Shown here: positions 59,690 through 64,000 of the stretch, piece by piece
How the letters are laid out: each line of letters starts with the position of its first letter
Numbering within the stretch: the stretch's first letter is position 1
Origin: Caprimulgus europaeus
Taxonomy: Eukaryota > Chordata > Aves > Caprimulgiformes > Caprimulgidae
Assembly (NCBI GenBank): GCA_907165065.1
Contig: OU015526.1
Location: forward strand, 67,727,723-67,791,722
Direction: 5' to 3'
Length of the DNA: 64,000 nt
The notes under the pieces: model-generated
What the model saw: only the letters and a program-made list of their open reading frames with translations
The model's database searches: none
Told to the model about the DNA's origin: nothing
Position numbers and translations under genes: made by a program

Positions 59690-62600
59690 TTGATGCTCTC
59701 TGAAATCCAGATCCAGTGGAGCAAGGGCAAGGCTGGGGATCTGGACTGAGCAGCACAGGAAAGCCCGTGGAAGTGACCCAGCTGGTGTGTGAAGTAATGT
59801 AATTATTGGAAAGAGGTTTAAATGTTCAAAGGGATGAAATATTCAAATCTTTCACTGATGCTACTTGCCACTGAAATGTATGCTATGAAAAAGAAAATAT
59901 TTCTGCCAAGGGACTTGTAAATGAGTATTCTTCCATGACCTCTGAGCTTCAATAGATGCAATTTTATAAGCTGAATAAATGCAAATTAGCAATAATGTTT
60001 CCCTGATTTGTCAGTCCTTCCTCTGGCACTGAGGACAACAGAGGTGCAGCAGATAACAGGGTGGGTTTATCTATGCTAGGAGAGGCCTCTTCCTTCTCAA
60101 TAATCAAAGAATCATTTTTAATGCCAGCTTGGTGTGGTAATATGCTCTCACCATCCATCATTCTTCCCCTGCACTGTAAACACATCTGTCATCCCCATAA
60201 ATAAGTTTGAAAGCTGTGATTGGTTAAGCCAGCAGTACAGCTTTATCAAATATACATTTCAGGGGCACAGATAATAAAATGGAGTAAGATAGGGGGAAAG
60301 AAAATCTCCACCATCATGGGCCTCACTATCCTGGCTGTTCCCAGACCACCTTCCAGCTGCATATGTGGGTGAACATCTGGAAACAAACATGGGCACCCCT
60401 GGCTATCCAGGCCACCAGCATAAAGGGAGAGTGGCCAAGTTGGGATGCGTGGAAACAAAATACCAAGTCATCAAATGTAGATTCTGAGAGTCTGGAGACA
60501 CATCTGGAAGATCAGCACAAGTCTGTTGAGCTATTGATTTGCACCGGGTGAAAGCTGCTGTTGTCTTCTCTGTGGTGCTACTCCAGTTTCACCCTCTCTG
60601 GGTCTGTTGAACTAAGTGACAATTGGCAATCGATGGAAAAATCCCCAAGTCTCCAAATTATCCCTGCTGCCATGTTCATTAACTAAGATGCAGCCACTAA
60701 AGTATCATTTGAAAAGATTTATAATGGCAATAATTTTTAATTTTGTCCCTCTGCAAAGCACTGGTTCACACATGAAAATTAAGGTAGGTTATGGGAGGTT
60801 GTAGATTTATACTGTGATATTTGTACCTGGATGATTCCTTGGAGCATAATCTTATTCTGGGGGAAACAAGAGTCCCTTAATCCAGATCAGTATAATCCAC
60901 TTTCAGATTTATGCTTGATGAAAGCAAAATTATTCTTAATAAATGTGTCTGAACATGGAGTTATTTTGAAATTATTACAAACTTATTCATTATGTTGGAG
61001 TTTTATTCTTTGAACAGATTACCCAGATTCCATTGATTTTATTTTTTTCCCCCACCTATTTTTTTCCTCCTCCAGTTACTTTGATACTCAGCTACTAAAG
61101 AGCACATGGGAAATGCTGAGAGAGGGACTTACAGCCCAGGAAAGCCTCACCAGGTCAGAACAGGTTTTCTGTAGCACTGGTTTTGTTCCTGCTTTTTGAA
61201 ATCAGAACTGGCACTTTATTATCAAGACTCTCTGAGGGTAAATGCCTCTCTACAAATCAGCTGGGCTTGAGTTGTTGGGGGTTTTTTTACAGGGAAGGTA
61301 CAGGAAAGAGGTGTGTAACCATTTTGTACATTCTCTACCTGCAACTGGACCTCCTGTTTCTTATATATGTTAAATGTCATGGACTGACTATGTCACCCTC
61401 TCATTATCCTGATGAGGACCTGCACAGAAGAGCACTCTTGAGGTCCTTCTACATTAAGAAGGCACATTTCTGCATCTTCCAAGCCAACTGAGAGACAGTT
61501 CTAAGTTTAAACAGAATTGACCTTGTAGATGATCACCTATTACAGGAAATTACCAACAAGGATGGTGATAATTCATGAATCCCTTCAGTGCTGCTCTTGC
61601 ACTGGTTTGTGTTTGATGTCTGAAGATGTGAGAAATTCCCTTTATATTTTTGAGGGCACTCAACACTTTCACAGCTTTGAACCAAGGATGTGAGATCCTT
61701 TGCAGGCACAATCAGAGAGCTGCAATCTAAAGCAAGTGGCAAAGCCACGTTCAACAGATAGTGCACTTAGTGTTACAGATGGGTGAGCTGTTGAAATTTG
61801 CAGGGTTGACTCCAAAAGGTGTTTTCAACTACTTCATCAGCTTTTACAAAAACAATCAGAATGAGAAGAAAAGACTATGAAAATATGGATGTGCAATGGC
61901 ACCTGTGACTGCTTTGCTGAAACAAGTATGCAACAACAGGACCCTTGGTTACCCAAAACTCACGTGTGTGTGAGCCTGTCTTCATCTGCTATAGCAATTT
62001 CCTTCTGTCTCGAGAGTTTGCCTCCCTTTCTTTTCCCCCTTGCTTTTTTACAGAAGGGAAAAAAAATCAATTTCTGATCAAGACACACATGGCTTCCAGT
62101 CTCTAAAAAGCTCTGTGTCTGTTCTTGCCTTGAGAGCAATTACACTTAATCTTTTCAGAGCAAACCACAAATAAAATAAGTCATGAAGTTATACAGAGAA
62201 TGACAAGTATTCCTGGCTGCTTCTCTCTCAGATTTCAACAAACTGACTTCTGATTTTTTCCATGCTATATGTGTATATATATCTACACATGCATTTTGAA
62301 ATATGTTAGGACTGTAACTACTTTAATGACTGTTTTATGTAAAATTGAATCAATCAAGTTGATGTACCAGATTACCTTCAATACTTTTCAACCCAAAGTT
62401 GCCTGACTACCTTCCTAGATTTCCCACAACTGGTTTGCAAGGCTACAGAAATATCACTTCTGAGCATAGATAAGCTGTCAGAAAAACTGAGTTCGTTCTC
62501 AGAGATAAAATAATTATTTCTCCTAAATTACTTGTTGAAAAATTTAGGACTTGAATGCTTGAGCCTCCATCTCACACCACAAAACTGATATATGCAATGA

Positions 62601-63435
62601 CACAGACTGATTTCTATGTGGAAGCCATCTCTGCTTCCATAGGAAGAAAAAAAAAACAACAATATTTTATGTTTGTTATTTTCAAAGTTGATTTTCTGTT
62701 CTGTGCAGTTGCTGAGTTGTAAAGAGCTACGAGCTGGGGGCTTTTGAGGCAGTTGCTGCACATGAATGCTTCTGAGTGAGGAAGGGAGGTGGTGTGTTCC
62801 TCCCTGCCCACACAAACACCAGGCTCATTGCACAGGTTGAGATACAAGCAGCACCAACATCTCTGAGCACTGGAATCACAGACAAGGTAAAGATGCTTTA
62901 GGAACAAAACTGAATGTAGGGGTTGTGCATTAGTCATGTTTGTGATGTTTTTAGATAATTTGGGGTTTTTTTGGGTTTGGGGTGGTTTTTTTACTTTAAA
63001 ACGTGCATCCAAGTGATGCCTTTTCCTGGTTTTGGCTGTGAAAGGGCTAATTTTCTTATTAGTAGCTAGAATAGCACTGTGTTTTGGATTCAGTGTGGGA
63101 TTTGGCATGAGAAGAATGTTGATGATATATTGATGTTTTCAGTTTGCTAAGAAATCAAGGACTTTTCAGCTTCCCATGTTTTGCACAAGAAGCTGGGAGG
63201 GAGCATAGCCAGAGCAACAGACTCCAAATAGCCAATGGAATATTTTGTATCATACAATGTCATGCAAAGTATGTAGATGAGGGTTGGCCAGGAAGCACTC
63301 TCTTCTTCTGGGATTGCAGTTTCAGGATTTTCTCTCCTCCAGGATCGCTAACCAGGAATGGGCTGGGCACTGGTCAGCAGGTGGTGCTCAACTGCACTGT
63401 GCATCACTTGGTTGTATATTCTGTTATCATCATCA

Positions 63436-63473
<38 letters not shown>

Positions 63474-64000
63474 GTTATTACTGTTACTATTACTACTTTA
63501 AATCTATTTTATTTCAATTATTAAATTGTTTTTAACACATGAGTCTCCTTACCTTTACCCCTCCAATTGTGAGGTGAGTGAGCAGCTGCATGGTGTTAGG
63601 CTGCTGGCTGGGTTGAAACTACAATATACCTTCTTTTTTATCACAGGGGAATAGACTGAGCCAGCCATGCAAAGCCCAACAACTGGGGATGCAGAGTTCA
63701 ACCTGCAATCCATACGCTCAAGCACACGAAGGGCAGCGTGCTGTGGCCTCCTGGCCCTCCTGTAGGCTCTGGGGACCTCATCAGTGTGTGGCACCAGCAC
63801 TGTCACCACCCTCCCAGTGATGCCATCTGCTTTGAGCATATAGAAGATGGGAGCTCCTCCAGGTTATCTACCACTTCTGGCTAAAGGATCACACAAGCTC
63901 TTTGTGGGGAGCAGGGGAGGGGAAATGTTCTACAGGTCACCAGGTATTCATTGGTGTTTGGCAGCTTCTGGAAGGGGACAATACCAAAGTCATTAGCACG
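59690..64000. other. Intergenic sequence, A/T-rich
   Basis: Apart from the (ATT)n tract at 63425 and a small TATATATA patch near 62273, I recognise no gene or element to the end of the window. Confidence 0.55.
63425..63498 (+). repeat. (ATT)n trinucleotide microsatellite
   Basis: CAT repeats pass into about 14 ATT units, then interrupted TTA/CTA variants. It is stop-free in some frames, which creates Ile- and Tyr-rich open frames that are not genes. Confidence 0.92.

Noticed and set aside
63144..63535. Ile-rich and Tyr-rich frames near the window end
   Set aside because: Translations of the ATT microsatellite in different frames.

Overview
This is a stretch of a bird nuclear genome, most likely from Neoaves. 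Two things point there: about 14 truncated CR1 LINEs whose 3' ends carry the avian ATTCTGTGATTCT-type tail, and a probable avian-type endogenous retroviral LTR. The only gene I can support is the 3' part of RNF150, on the + strand. It encodes a Goliath/GRAIL-family, PA-TM-RING E3 ubiquitin ligase. Three coding exons are visible: 3078-3174 (second half of the RING-H2 finger), 10196-10406 and 35722-35840 (ending in a TGA stop). Together they give about the last 141 residues. The transmembrane, protease-associated and first-half RING exons lie upstream of the window.

Layout: 1-3077 is intron with two CR1 copies. 3175-10195 is a 7.0 kb intron with one CR1 and a perfect 193 bp direct repeat at 4285 and 5670. 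10407-35721 is a 25.3 kb intron with four CR1 copies, including one with an unbroken 241-codon reverse-transcriptase-end frame. 35841 to about 43830 is a probable 8 kb 3' UTR ending at an AATAAA at 43804, with a CR1 tail inserted in it. From about 43830 to 64000 I see no gene. That region holds six CR1 copies, an LTR-like repeat (about 45005-45870), a CpG-rich 34 bp minisatellite packed with GC boxes (46083-46546), a TATA-like motif just after it (46659), and simple repeats. In other vertebrates I recall TBC1D9 lying beyond the 3' end of RNF150; no TBC1D9 exon was recognised here.

I found no bacterial-type system, CRISPR array, RNA gene or second protein-coding gene. The most useful second-look items are the perfect 193 bp duplication, the GC-box minisatellite next to a TATA-like motif, a possible intronic polyadenylation isoform of RNF150, several perfect short hairpins, and a strong strand bias of CR1 insertions. 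Most long open frames in the window are antisense shadows of CR1 or products of the stop-free minisatellite.
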